Assembly: GCA_015039465.1 (NCBI GenBank)
Contig: MU130376.1
Location: forward strand, 34,844 to 98,843
Length of the DNA: 64,000 nt
Direction: 5' to 3'
From: Phlegmacium glaucopus
Lineage: Eukaryota > Basidiomycota > Agaricomycetes > Agaricales > Cortinariaceae
This document shows, piece by piece, positions 54,758 to 64,000 of this stretch. Under the pieces are notes generated by a model. That model was given only the letters and a program-made list of their open reading frames with translations. It was not told where the DNA came from and made no database searches. The position numbers were made by a program, and so were the translations under genes. The number at the start of each line of letters is the position of its first letter. Position 1 is the stretch's first letter.

Positions 54758-55348
54758 TACACAAAAACAGACTCCTTCACTACTCTTCTCATGACAGAAA
54801 TTTGTCTATCTACTCTCTTTGGAGCATCTTACATTTTTTTGCCTGATGCAACCTTGTGTGGACTGGAGGTTTTCACCCTGCCACCATCTGGTTAGCATAC
54901 AATTCATATTGCCTGAACTGAATTATCTCTCTTTAATGATGTCCATAGCTTATCAATTTTTGTATAGAGAGTGTCTAGTATATTAGAACTAAAACATGTA
55001 GATTAAAATAAAAAAATAGTCCCCCAGAGGTGTTGTGGAGGCACACTATGTCACAAATTAGTATTATGCAGCCAACCAATTGTTGGTTGGACTTTGAATG
55101 TTAGAAGAAAAAATATGATGTGCTGATTTTGTGCTGACAAGTGACCCTGCAGAGTAGGGGTGCACACTGTACCAATTCAGTGGTGGCTGTAGAGCTTCAG
55201 TGTCACATGGCTATGGTTAGGCCAATACCATACCATACTTAATCTTCCCTCAGTCTTCATGGTACAGTATGGGTAGCTAATGGCTGTTTTCTACTAAATT
55301 AATGAGACTACAATGAAATCTCTACTTGGAGCAGCTAACTAAATGTCC
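54758..55348. other. CpG-poor non-coding DNA
   Basis: No gene or clear repeat seen. Confidence 0.4.
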
Positions 55349-55700
55349 CTATGCCACTCTTGCCAACCAAAGCAGCTGTTTTACCAGCATGAGTACCTGT
55401 ATTGTGTCTGGAACTAAACTAGCATGATGCAGCGAAATTGTATCACAGCCCCCCAAAAAAATATACTTGACAGCAACAGCAGAGCCATTAACTATCAGAT
55501 AAACAGTGACACTCAAAGAATAATAATTTGACTTACCTGCAATAGATAAAACCTCACATTCAAGGAGATAAATATTTGGAATTGCAAGTGCCTTCCAAGC
55601 CACCACTGCAGAGGTTTGCATCTGTCAAAGTCCTCACAAGGGAGCTTGAAGAATTCTTCAAGCTCATTGACAACAACACAATCTTTTTTTGCATAGTGTG
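55349..55700 (-). pseudogene. hAT transposase, C-terminal dimerisation region (relic)
   Basis: The minus strand reads NELEEFFKLPCEDFDRCKPL then QWWLGRHLQFQ. After a frame change comes IYLLECEVLSIAG, a GTAAGT..TGATAG intron, and SAVAVKYIFLGGCDTISLHH, ASLVPDTIQVLMLVKQLLWL. The LQWW, LSIAG, V-x-x-IFxxG-x-DTIS and L-x-LVKQ-x-L motifs are those of the hAT C-terminal domain. The expected Arg in G-R-D is Cys, and frame changes show decay. Confidence 0.75.
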
Positions 55701-56830
55701 GGGATGACCACCTCCTGTTATGGTCATGGGAGCATCATGTCACATCACACAGCCAAAAGTGTGACAAACTGTGAAACACATGAATCTTTTGTTGCTCACT
55801 CAGTTTTGCATGCTTTACCTTGATTCTTTTTAGTGTAAAAAGTGTTAAAATATATTAGAAGCTTTAAAACCATAATTTATTGTCCAAATAATTAAGTTAA
55901 AGTGACATAAACTACCTAATCATCATCACATGACTCCCATGCATCTATATCCTCATTTCCTTCTTCTGGGAAGTCAAATTCCTCCCCAGACTCTGAAATA
56001 TCATCTGTCTGTTTAAGGGGATTCCATTTTCCCATCATTGTAGAGATCCATTGCATCTCTCAAGGCCTGCCTAATCTCTTCAACTTTAGCACCACTCTGC
56101 TTGAAATTCTGCAAGTTTGGTGCTCCAGCACTGTGGAAAGCCTTTAAGTGATCTTTGAGGGCATTGTAGAAATTTGGTTGTCAGGTTTAAAGAATACGCA
56201 GTTGCAAGAGAGCTATAATTCAGTAGTGTAGTGCAATGATTGGATATCAGGTATATTGGTTTAAACCAATGATGATCAACCTCGACGGTTTACAGCTTAT
56301 ATACATAGAACATGTGGCTATGTCATATCTGCTATTGGACTGATATCAAAACTAATCAAATGATGCAATATTGCACAATACTGATACAATAAGATCAATA
56401 TTTTCAACAGGCTTTTCCTTTAAGTGCAGTAACTTTGTCCAAGATTAGATCAATTCCAGCCAATCAAAGTTTAGTTTCTTTAACTGTTTGCTGCTTTTTT
56501 AGCCAATTTATTTACTCAGGTAGCCTCTCTGTGGTCAACCAACTCTTTCTTTCTCTGCTTCTCCTCTCCTTGAGACTCTTGGGCCATTTTATGCAGAAAT
56601 GCATAATCTTCCTTCTCTGTAAACATTTTTGCCATAAATGCTTCAGTATCATTCCGGAAGTGCATTATCTGAAGTAGTGTCAGTTGAGGTTGTTTGCACA
56701 TTATAACACAGAATGATCCAAGAGCACCTTCATTCACATCATTAGTGGCTGGCATCCAAGCCAGCTTCTTTTCCTCTACAGTTGCTTCATCAATTAAGCC
56801 ACCAGGAGCAAATTCAGAAGTAAATCATTT
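55701..56830 (-). pseudogene. Fragments of a transposon-associated protein
   Basis: Minus-strand pieces read FAPGGLIDEATVEEKKLAW, MPATNDVNEGALGSFCVIMC (56755 onward), FRNDTEAFMAKMFTEKEDYA and KFYNALKDHLKAFHSAGAPN followed by an acidic tail (about 55930-56180). The P-A-T-x-D-x-NEGALGxF motif occurs in repeated hypothetical proteins of mushroom genomes (recalled, not searched). Pieces are split by stops and AT-rich sequence. Function unknown. Confidence 0.5.
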
Positions 56831-56887
56831 CCATGTTTCTGCAGCACCTTAAAGAAAGTGACTAGTAGTGGTTTCAGATATGGTAGT

Positions 56888-57112
56888 TGTTAGGGCAACT
56901 GTGGTACTGACTTAGTCAGACTAGCAGGGGATCCAAAGTTAATAATATTTATAAGTAATAGGTTACATCAACTCACCTAGCAGGGGATCCAAAGAGGAAA
57001 GGATAGGGATCCCTGCTAGGATGGTGGGATATTGAAGTACTAATATGGACATAATAGAGATTGTGCTGTATTTAAGAATAAGAAGTAATTATACATGCCT
57101 AAGATATTCCTT
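56888..57112. mobile_element. Truncated LTR copy
   Basis: It starts TGTTAGGGCAACTG and contains CTAGCAGGGGATCC twice and GGGATCCCTGCTAG, like the two solo LTRs that follow. Similarity stops after about 200 bp. Confidence 0.7.
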
Positions 57113-57117
57113 ACAGG

Positions 57118-57530
57118 TGTTAGGGCAACTGCGACGCTGACTTACTCAAGCTAGCAGGGGATCCAAAGTTAATAATATTTCAAAGGGATATCTACAAGTG
57201 ACTCACCTAGCAGGGGATCCAAAGAGGAAAGGATGGGGATCCCTGCTAGGCTAAGGGGTATTTAAGTACTAATATGGACATAACAGAGATATAAAATAAA
57301 TAAAGGAATGATACAATAATAATTAATTAATTAATTAAGAAGTGGTTTGATGTGAAAAATAAAAATAAAAGATGGAGTGAACTGGAGGATTGGAGCCAGA
57401 GCAGAGTTACGGAGTTCCAGAGTAGACCAGTGACAGAAGCAGAGTTGGACGGAAAGTCGGAGGTCGTTGGAAAGGTGGGATATATGATTCTGCGGTTGAG
57501 GTTTGGGTTGAAATTGGGTGTCCCCTAACA
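57118..57530. mobile_element. Solo LTR, 413 bp
   Basis: TGTTAGGG..CCCTAACA ends are flanked by 5-bp duplications ACAGG (57113-57117, 57531-57535). An internal palindrome CTAGCAGGGGATCC..GGATCCCTGCTAG is present. The 5-bp duplication and TG..CA ends mark an LTR retrotransposon whose interior was lost by LTR-LTR recombination. Confidence 0.88.
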
Positions 57531-57535
57531 ACAGG

Positions 57536-58229
57536 AAAAACATTATATTTGACCCAAAAATGCGAAATGAATGTCAATTGCCTGCCAAATATGAGGCTCC
57601 AAAGAGATTGAACATTATCCCTTCAACCACAGCACCTATGAGCATGATTTGCAGGAGGATTTTGCTTAGAATTTAAATTCCAATTGATGTACAAGTCCAA
57701 AATTTTAATTAGTGCCCCCTATGTCAAGATAGACCCTAAAAATGTGCACTTTAACATGGTTAGGGGCCAGTAATTAAAAATTTAAACTTGTAGAATTGAA
57801 ACCATATACAAGTAGATGATTTTATCTCTGCAAATATAATCCTAAATCCCATCTGTCATGAAGATAATAGCCCAAGAAGGCACAGGTGGAAGCAAGAGAT
57901 GCACTGGTGATTGTCATGGGTGAACTATAAAATTTTCCAGGTTTGGACCCATGGACATGTACATCTAAACATTCTCTACATTTTGCACATTTATTTGTCC
58001 AAAATGATGAAGAAATGAATAATCTATCGGTCCACCATGGTAGATCAATAATTGATGTGGAGGGAATTGAGTCACCTAATTTGGACATATTCTAAATTTG
58101 ACGAAGCAGGGAAACCATGCAGGAGGTGTAGCCAGGCCATTTCTCAACAGATTTTGATAAAACAAATTGCAAAAAATCCAGAAAAAAAAAGAGCTACATG
58201 GTTCAAAGCAGAAAATTGTTCAAAATACA
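57536..58229. other. CpG-poor non-coding DNA between solo LTRs
   Basis: AT-rich. A + frame at 58052-58240 (DEAGKPCRRCSQAISQQ) shows no known domain. No gene supported. Confidence 0.4.
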
Positions 58230-58234
58230 CAAAA

Positions 58235-58668
58235 TGTTAGGGCAACTGCGACGCTGACTTAGTCAAGCTAGCAGGGGATCCTAAATTAATATATTATAAA
58301 CATGACTATGTGACTAACTCACCTAGCAGGGGATCCTAAAAGGAAAAGATAGGGATCCCTGCTAAGATGAGGAGCTATTTAAGTACAGATATGGACATAA
58401 CGGATATATGAAAATAAATAAATAAATGGTATGAGAATAAAATAATAAAAGTGGTGTCATATGAAAGATAATAAAATAATAAAATAAAATAACATACTAA
58501 GTTCAGTTCAGGTCGGGCCCGATCAGGAGTGTGAAGAGTCGGGGCTGATTGGTTCAGACGAGCAGTCAAGTTTGCCAATGAGGTGGAGTGTAGATGTTTG
58601 GGAGTGAGATCAGGTTCGGGGCCGATCGGGAGTTGGGAGTTGGGCTTGAAATCGGGTGTCCTCTAACA
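58235..58668. mobile_element. Solo LTR, 434 bp
   Basis: Same family as 57118-57530, starting TGTTAGGGCAACTGCGACGC and ending GGGTGTCCTCTAACA, with 5-bp duplications CAAAA (58230-58234, 58669-58673). It keeps CpG sites that its surroundings lack. Confidence 0.88.
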
Positions 58669-59086
58669 CAAAATTCCTTGTGACAATTCCTAGAAGGATC
58701 TGAATATCCATCCCCTTACCTTGTTCCTCATATCCTTCACTTAGGCCTCTTTGGCACTTGTAAGCTCATCCTTGATGAGGTTAGTGAGACTGGGGAGACA
58801 TATTATTGAGATGATGAGCAGGATTAGAAGGATATGGATGATTGACATCAAAATATATAAGATTGTGGTCATAATATTGCAATTTTCCCAGAATATTTCA
58901 TTTATTTAGGGGTAATATTCAGGATTATTGTATTATATACACTATACTATGTATACTTTGCAAAAAAAAATGGAGGGAAACGGTCAATAACTCAAGGAAC
59001 TGCAACTGTATTAGTAAATGTGACACTAGTGGCTGTGTCACACAGTGTGACTGGGTCAGGCTGTTACCAGGGATTGTTCACCTCCA

Positions 59087-59600
59087 CTAATAAGTCAAAT
59101 TCTTGTGATCAGAATAGACTGTTGTTGTATGTTCGGATCCAAGGATGTAGTGTCTCCAATTGGTTAAAGCATGTATGATTGCTAAAAGTTCTTGGCCATA
59201 GATTTCATAATTTTGTTCTGTTGAGGAAAAACCTTTTGATAAGAAAGCTACAGGATGTTGGTCTCCATTCATGTCTGTCTGTGTAAGGACTGCACTGGAA
59301 GCATATTTTGAAGCATTGGATTCAATTTGGAAAGGTTGGGTAGGATCAGGCATTCATAAAACTGGTTCCTCTGCGAATCATTGTTTGAGTTGTTTGAAAG
59401 TTTCTTGACATTTATCTGTCCATTCAAAGAGTGTGTCTTTCTTCAAAAGATTATTCAATGGTTGACATAGGTCAGAGAAATGTTGGATAAATTGTTGATA
59501 AAAGTTTCCAAATCCTAAAAAGGATTGTACTTCTTTAACAGTGTGGAGAGCACAAATGTGATGTCGCAAGAAATTGGCTGTGTCACACAGTGACACCACA
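59087..59600 (-). pseudogene. Ty3/Gypsy RT end and RNase H (relic, inverted)
   Basis: The minus strand reads VKEVQSFLGFGNFYQQFIQH, LNNLLKKDTLFEWTDKCQET (reverse transcriptase end), then PFQIESNASKYASSAVLTQT, HPVAFLSKGFSSTEQNY, EIYGQELLAIIHALTNWRHY and TVYSDHKNLTY (RNase H with D, E and D sites; the first catalytic Asp is Asn here, in IESNAS). It is cut at both ends. The direct repeat GGCTGTGTCACACAGTG flanks the segment at 59027-59043 and 59577-59593. It is opposite in direction to the integrase that follows. Confidence 0.8.
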
Positions 59601-59639
59601 TATGACTGGGTGTCACACATACTGAGGATTGTGCAACCC

Positions 59640-61537
59640 CATTATTAGAGAACAGCACAGAAATTGAACATTCCTTTCTGAATTCAATGTCAATCTTGTT
59701 CACTTGCCAGGAAACAAGATGATCCAATCCAATGCTTTATCTCAACAACCTGATTTCTGTCCCAGAGACAATAATGACAACAAAGACCTTTCCATGCTTC
59801 CTGATTCTTTATTTGTTAACCTCATTGATCTTAACCTACAACAACAAATAGCTAACTCTACCGATATAGACACCAACACTGCCAATGCATTATGATCATT
59901 ACTTGAAAATGGACCTTCTAATTTAAGAAGTGATCTTGAAGACTGGTCTACTGAAGAATTCATGGGAAAACCAATTTTATTTTATAAAGAAAAGAACTAC
60001 ATTCCTCAAAATAGAGAACTTTGTAAGTGACATGTTTAGATTTCATGATGCACCAACTGCAGGACATCCAGGAGAATTAGAGACATATAATTCTATTTCT
60101 AAACACTACTGGTGGCCTGATCTTCATATTTTTGTGAAAAACTATGTGAAAGGATGTTTTAACTGTTAACAGTTTAAAATTAACAGGAACCCATCAAAAC
60201 TGTCATTTATTCCTATCAAAGGACTTGTGGTTGACCATGGACTTACAAAGGGGGTGATTCTTATCCCTTGTGCAAAAACTTGTATTTCCAAAGTTATTGC
60301 TCAACTTCTCCTTGACAATCTTTACAAACAATTTGGACTCCCTGACAAGATAATTTCAGAGCAAGACCCTCAATTTACCGCAAAAGCTTTTGACAATCTT
60401 CTCAAACCCCCTGGAATTGAACATGCAAAACCACAGCATTCCATCCTCAATCTGATGGAACTACAGAAAAATTCAATCAAGAAATTGAAGCATATCTTTC
60501 TATATACTGCTTAAACAATTGGACAAATTGGTTACCTGCTCTAGTGTTGTTGAGGCTGGCTTGAGCAATTTTAGTATTTTTCAAATAACATGACACTATG
60601 TACTTTGATTGCTTAGTGTTGGGAGATGACCCCCCGGCTTATAGGGTCCGTTATACATGTAAATATTTATAGAATTTCTTAAGATTTATTGGAATTGATA
60701 TTACCATCAAGCCATTTGTCAAGTGGCTTGATGGAAATATCAATTCCAATAAATCTAAAGAAATTCTATAAATATTTACACGTATAACGGACCCTATAAA
60801 CCAGGGGGTCATCTCCCAACACTAAGCAATCAAAGTACATAGTGTCATGTTATTTGAAAAATACTAAAATTGCTCAAGCCAGCCTCAACAACACTAATCT
60901 GCTCTACCAACCCTTGAATTCACTCACAATAACCAACAATATTCCAGAAGAACACAAACCCCTTTTGAACTAATCATGGGATCTTCTCCTCTCACTATTC
61001 CCCTTTCATTTGAAAACACACAATTCCCTGCTGTTGAAGAATAAACATGGAAATTACTCAAATACCGAGAATAAGCCCTAGCAGCACATGAAATAGCACA
61101 ACACCAAATGGAGAATAGAATCAAATCAAATTTCAAACCATTTCATGAAGGACAACTAGTCTGGTTAGACTCAAGAAACTTACAAATGAAATACAATAAG
61201 AAGATTGCTCCATGACGAGAAGGACCATCCAAAATCAAAAAAGTTCTTGGACCTCTCACCTATTGACTCAAACTCCCATAATCACGGAAGATTCACAATG
61301 TTTTCCATGCATATCTTTTGATGCCTTACATTGAAAATGAAGCTCATGGACCAAATTTCCTCAAACCACCTGCCAAAATTATCAATGGAGAAGAAGAATA
61401 TGAAGTCAAAGCAATCATTGGACACCAAAAACAAGGTTGCAGATAATCAATACAAGATCCGATGGAAAGATTATCTGATCTCCAAAGCAACATGGGAACC
61501 AGAAGTCAACATCAAAAACACATTTGACATGCTATAA
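59640..61537 (+). pseudogene. Ty3/Gypsy RNase H end, integrase and chromodomain (relic)
   Basis: The + strand reads LSEFNVNLVHLPGNK, DLSMLPDSLFVNLIDLNLQQ, DWSTEEFMGK, TAGHPGELETYNSISKHYWW (zinc-binding region), NYVKGCFNC, VVDHGLTKGVILIPCAKT, LYKQFGLPDKIISEQDPQF (DDE core; the Asp of S-D is Glu), LEFTHNNQQYSRRTQTPFEL, GQLVWLDSRNLQMKYNKKIA, KIHNVFHAYLLMPY and a chromodomain-like end YKIRWKDYLISKATWEPEVN. Stops and frameshifts are frequent, and a 355-bp foldback element interrupts the core. It belongs to the chromovirus group by its C-terminal chromodomain. Confidence 0.85.
60544..60898. mobile_element. Foldback MITE, 355 bp, in Gypsy integrase
   Basis: It is a near-perfect palindrome. The left arm GTGTTGTTGAGGCTGGCTTG AGCAATTTTAGTATT.. 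is repeated inverted on the right arm over most of the length, meeting at CATTTGTCAAGTGG. CTGCTCTA is repeated on both sides (60536-60543, 60899-60906), consistent with an 8-bp target duplication. Confidence 0.85.
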
Positions 61538-62539
61538 ATCATTGTTTGTGTTGTTATAAAACACCAACCAGAGAGAAGTGGACCAGTTTTTAGGTCAAGA
61601 GACTCCCTTTTGTTCATTTAGGGAAGGTGTAACCTTAGACTTGTAACATACAGAGGTAGGGGAAAGAATAGAAATGAGGAGGATGAGGATGAGGATGACT
61701 AGAGAGGTGACTGAGGTGAGAGAGTATAGAGAAGAGGATAAATGAGAAAGAGTCTTCAGTAAGAGTATAGCAGTAGACAGTATGGATAGATTGACAGTAA
61801 AGGGCAGAAAAAGTGAACTTAAGGGAGGAATACACTGGGATTCCACTGAGATGATGACTGTAGAGGACTAAGAAGTGGATTGAGGGAAACTACCTATCCT
61901 GGTACAAAAGAGCAGTATTTATACCCTAAGGATGAGGCTATGTAGAACAATAACAAGGAAAGAAGTACATGCTGTCAAAGGGAGAATGATGAAAAGAGGA
62001 CAGCTGCAAGAAGAAAAGAACAATGGAAAAGAAGAAGGAACAATAAAAAAATCTGTGAAGTGTCAAAGTGCGAGAGAAAAGAAGAGAAGGCAGTGGACAT
62101 AGTCCAATAGCAAAAATATATCAACTCCATAGGCGTGTGGTCATGTCAAAAATGTGAAAGGTCCTGAGTCAACACTTGAAAGGCTCACCCTTGTTCCCAA
62201 GAAAATACTACTTGTCCATGATCCCATGTCACACAGCCTTGATAACACTTGACACTCTGCGAGAATAATCCTCTGCTGCTGATTCATCTGCAATTCCTGC
62301 TTAGTTGTGATCCTCCTGGCTTCAGGTACTGTGTGAATGGTGGTTTTGGCAGTGAATGATAAGATAAGAGGTAGATAATTGAGGATAGGGGACTGAGTGT
62401 GATCCAAGATAGATGGCTGAAGCAAAAACTTGTGGGTCCATAGCCACAACAACAATGACAAAGCCTCTGACATAATGGGAGATGTAGCTGATGTGTCCAT
62501 AAATGGGCTGTTCTTGAAATGATGGACCAAAGATACAAT
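61538..62539. other. Possible 3' LTR region and purine-rich DNA
   Basis: After the chromodomain stop come a polypurine-like tract (AGGGAAGG, about 61620) and TGTAACCTTAGACTTGTAAC, a plausible LTR start. GAGGATGAGGATGAGGATG lies at about 61676. No gene is seen. Confidence 0.35.
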
Positions 62540-62850
62540 CAAACATGAGCCAATGACCAATGTGAATAGTAGATTGATCACTTTGTTGGATTGCTAGCCA
62601 AGGAACAAATGGATGGTAGATGCTTAGGAGCATGTTGATAGTGTAAATGATGGAGAGCATGGTGACAGACATTGAGGATGTGATGAGCAATGAGGATGAT
62701 AATGTTGAACAAATGATTTTATTGACCAGGAACGTGATTCAGGGCTGCTTCCAAAATAGGTAAGTGAATTCAAAGTCCACTTATTTTCATGATGGCAACT
62801 TTTAAGCTTTCTTCTCACACTACCAATCAGTATTGGTGTGTGATAACACT
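62540..62850. repeat. Dispersed repeat, second copy
   Basis: This matches about 53632-53935 in the same orientation. It may be the 3' part of a long LTR, since gag-like sequence follows directly. Confidence 0.6.
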
Positions 62851-62889
62851 GGCAAATTACAACAAATCACATCAACTCTAACTCCATCA

Positions 62890-63600
62890 CTGACATGTAA
62901 AAACATGCCTTATTTCTCAAGAGAACACAAAACCTTTGACAAAGATTTCTTTAACTTTATCGATTGAGTTTGTGATTTTACAGATGAAGTAACCGATATA
63001 AGAATTGCATTGGAAAATGGAGTCGATATTCCTCATATCCTTTCCCCCCCATTTGACCCATTCAAAACAAATGGAAAATATTGCTAAACATGCCTCAAAT
63101 TCCTTCTATCTCTCCTTCTCACCTTGCTCATTCTCAAACCCCGATTTTTAATTTCACCCAAAACAAATTCTCTTCTTGTATTTCAACACAAACCAATTTC
63201 AACAACCTCACTCCTTTCCTTCAAACAACTCCTCTTTTGTACATAAAATTCCTTTATTTTCACCACATTAAATGATAAAGCAACAAGAACAAGAACTTGG
63301 GTATCAGAAAGAACAAGCCGACACATTATTTGACAATATGGTCAGCCATGGCCTAGTTGAACAAATTGAACCTCTTATCTGACTTAAACAAAGAAATTCC
63401 ATTATCTTTTGACAACAATCACCTTCTCCTATTCAACAACAATCTCCCCTTCATATTCCTGAATCAACTTCTTCTCTTGGAACCTAAACAAATCCCATCA
63501 TCATTGATGATGACAACAACATTGTTATAGAAAGACACTGTTCTATTTGTGACAAAAATGGTCATTCATCCTGACAATGTTTCTTATCTGTCACCAGTGA
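62890..63600 (+). pseudogene. Retrotransposon gag-like relic with zinc knuckle
   Basis: A + frame begins MPYFSREHKTFDKDFFNF and continues with many stops. HCSICDKNGHSS-stop-QC (about 63538-63575) matches a CCHC zinc knuckle (C-x2-C-x4-H-x4-C) with a stop inside. The order integrase, repeat, gag fits a tandem or recombined Gypsy arrangement, but the frame is badly decayed. Confidence 0.55.
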
Positions 63601-64000
63601 TATGATTTTTGAAGTTGTTACAATCCGTTATATGTTACTCTGGTCCAGCTCCATCGGAGTTGTTTCCGGTAGTCCGTACTCCGTTCCAGTACTTTCCCTT
63701 GTCTCCAGTTCTACTCCTCCTACGTCCAACTCTGAGACTTCTCTGTATCATTCCGGCTCTTCCGACATCACTCCAAACTCATTACCACATCTTCACCACT
63801 ACCACTATTTCTTTGTCATCACTTTCCCACTATCAGTCAGCACACCCACTATGGATTATTCACCCAAGAATGCAGGATCTTCTGGGAGCAGTATGCAGCA
63901 CTTTATATTTATATTTTATATTTTGGTTGCTATTTATTTTATTATTTAAGTACTCAAAACTTGTATGTTTTCCTCAGTTGGAGCTGGGCAGCACAGCACA

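Noticed and set aside
63602..63949. 115-aa + strand frame with Ser-rich stretch and hydrophobic end
   Set aside because: It follows gag-like relics in AT-rich DNA, its end is a low-complexity TTTATATTT run, and no known domain is seen.

Overview
The window looks like nuclear DNA of a mushroom-forming basidiomycete (Agaricomycetes). The evidence is short introns of about 45-80 bp with GT..AG ends, a Plavaka (CACTA-like) transposon, a FunK1-type kinase relic, an NB-ARC/TPR STAND protein, Ty3/Gypsy and hAT relics, and a basidiomycete-type tetraspanin paired with an expanded seven-transmembrane (7TM) protein family. I cannot name the species.

Region 1 (about 1.4-41.9 kb) is a tandem array. Each unit holds a tetraspanin-like gene (T1-T8) followed by a six-exon 7TM gene (G0-G7), all on the + strand. 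The 7TM copies G1, G4, G5, G6 and G7 splice to complete frames of 332, 325, 336, 320 and 341 aa. G2 has one extra T, G3 has lost exon 2, and G0 is a last exon only. Every tetraspanin copy carries frame-breaking damage, some of it shared between copies. The array therefore seems to have been kept for the 7TM genes. Variation among these falls in the N-terminus and the three loops on one face, while the loops on the other face are nearly invariant.

The left part of the array (0-16.4 kb) is loaded with nested transposons whose ends can be placed by comparison with undamaged sister units. These are five elements with CATCAG..CTGATG ends, four of them with 2-bp target duplications (one is a 6.9-kb Plavaka, another carries part of a RecQ helicase), two hAT-like elements with 8-bp duplications, a third hAT-like element without one, and a Mutator-like element with a 9-bp duplication inside the Plavaka transposase.

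Region 2 (42-50 kb) holds single-copy genes: a DJ-1/PfpI-family protein with a duplicated upstream segment, a decayed FunK1 kinase, and a small secreted protein with a signal peptide and an LEKR processing site.

Region 3 (50.2-64 kb) starts with an intact 849-aa NB-ARC protein ending in near-identical 42-aa TPR repeats. CpG dinucleotides nearly vanish just after its P-loop. From there to the end the sequence is a CpG-poor transposon graveyard (hAT, Gypsy RT/RNase H and integrase, gag-like pieces), with younger CpG-bearing insertions (two solo LTRs and a MITE) sitting in it.
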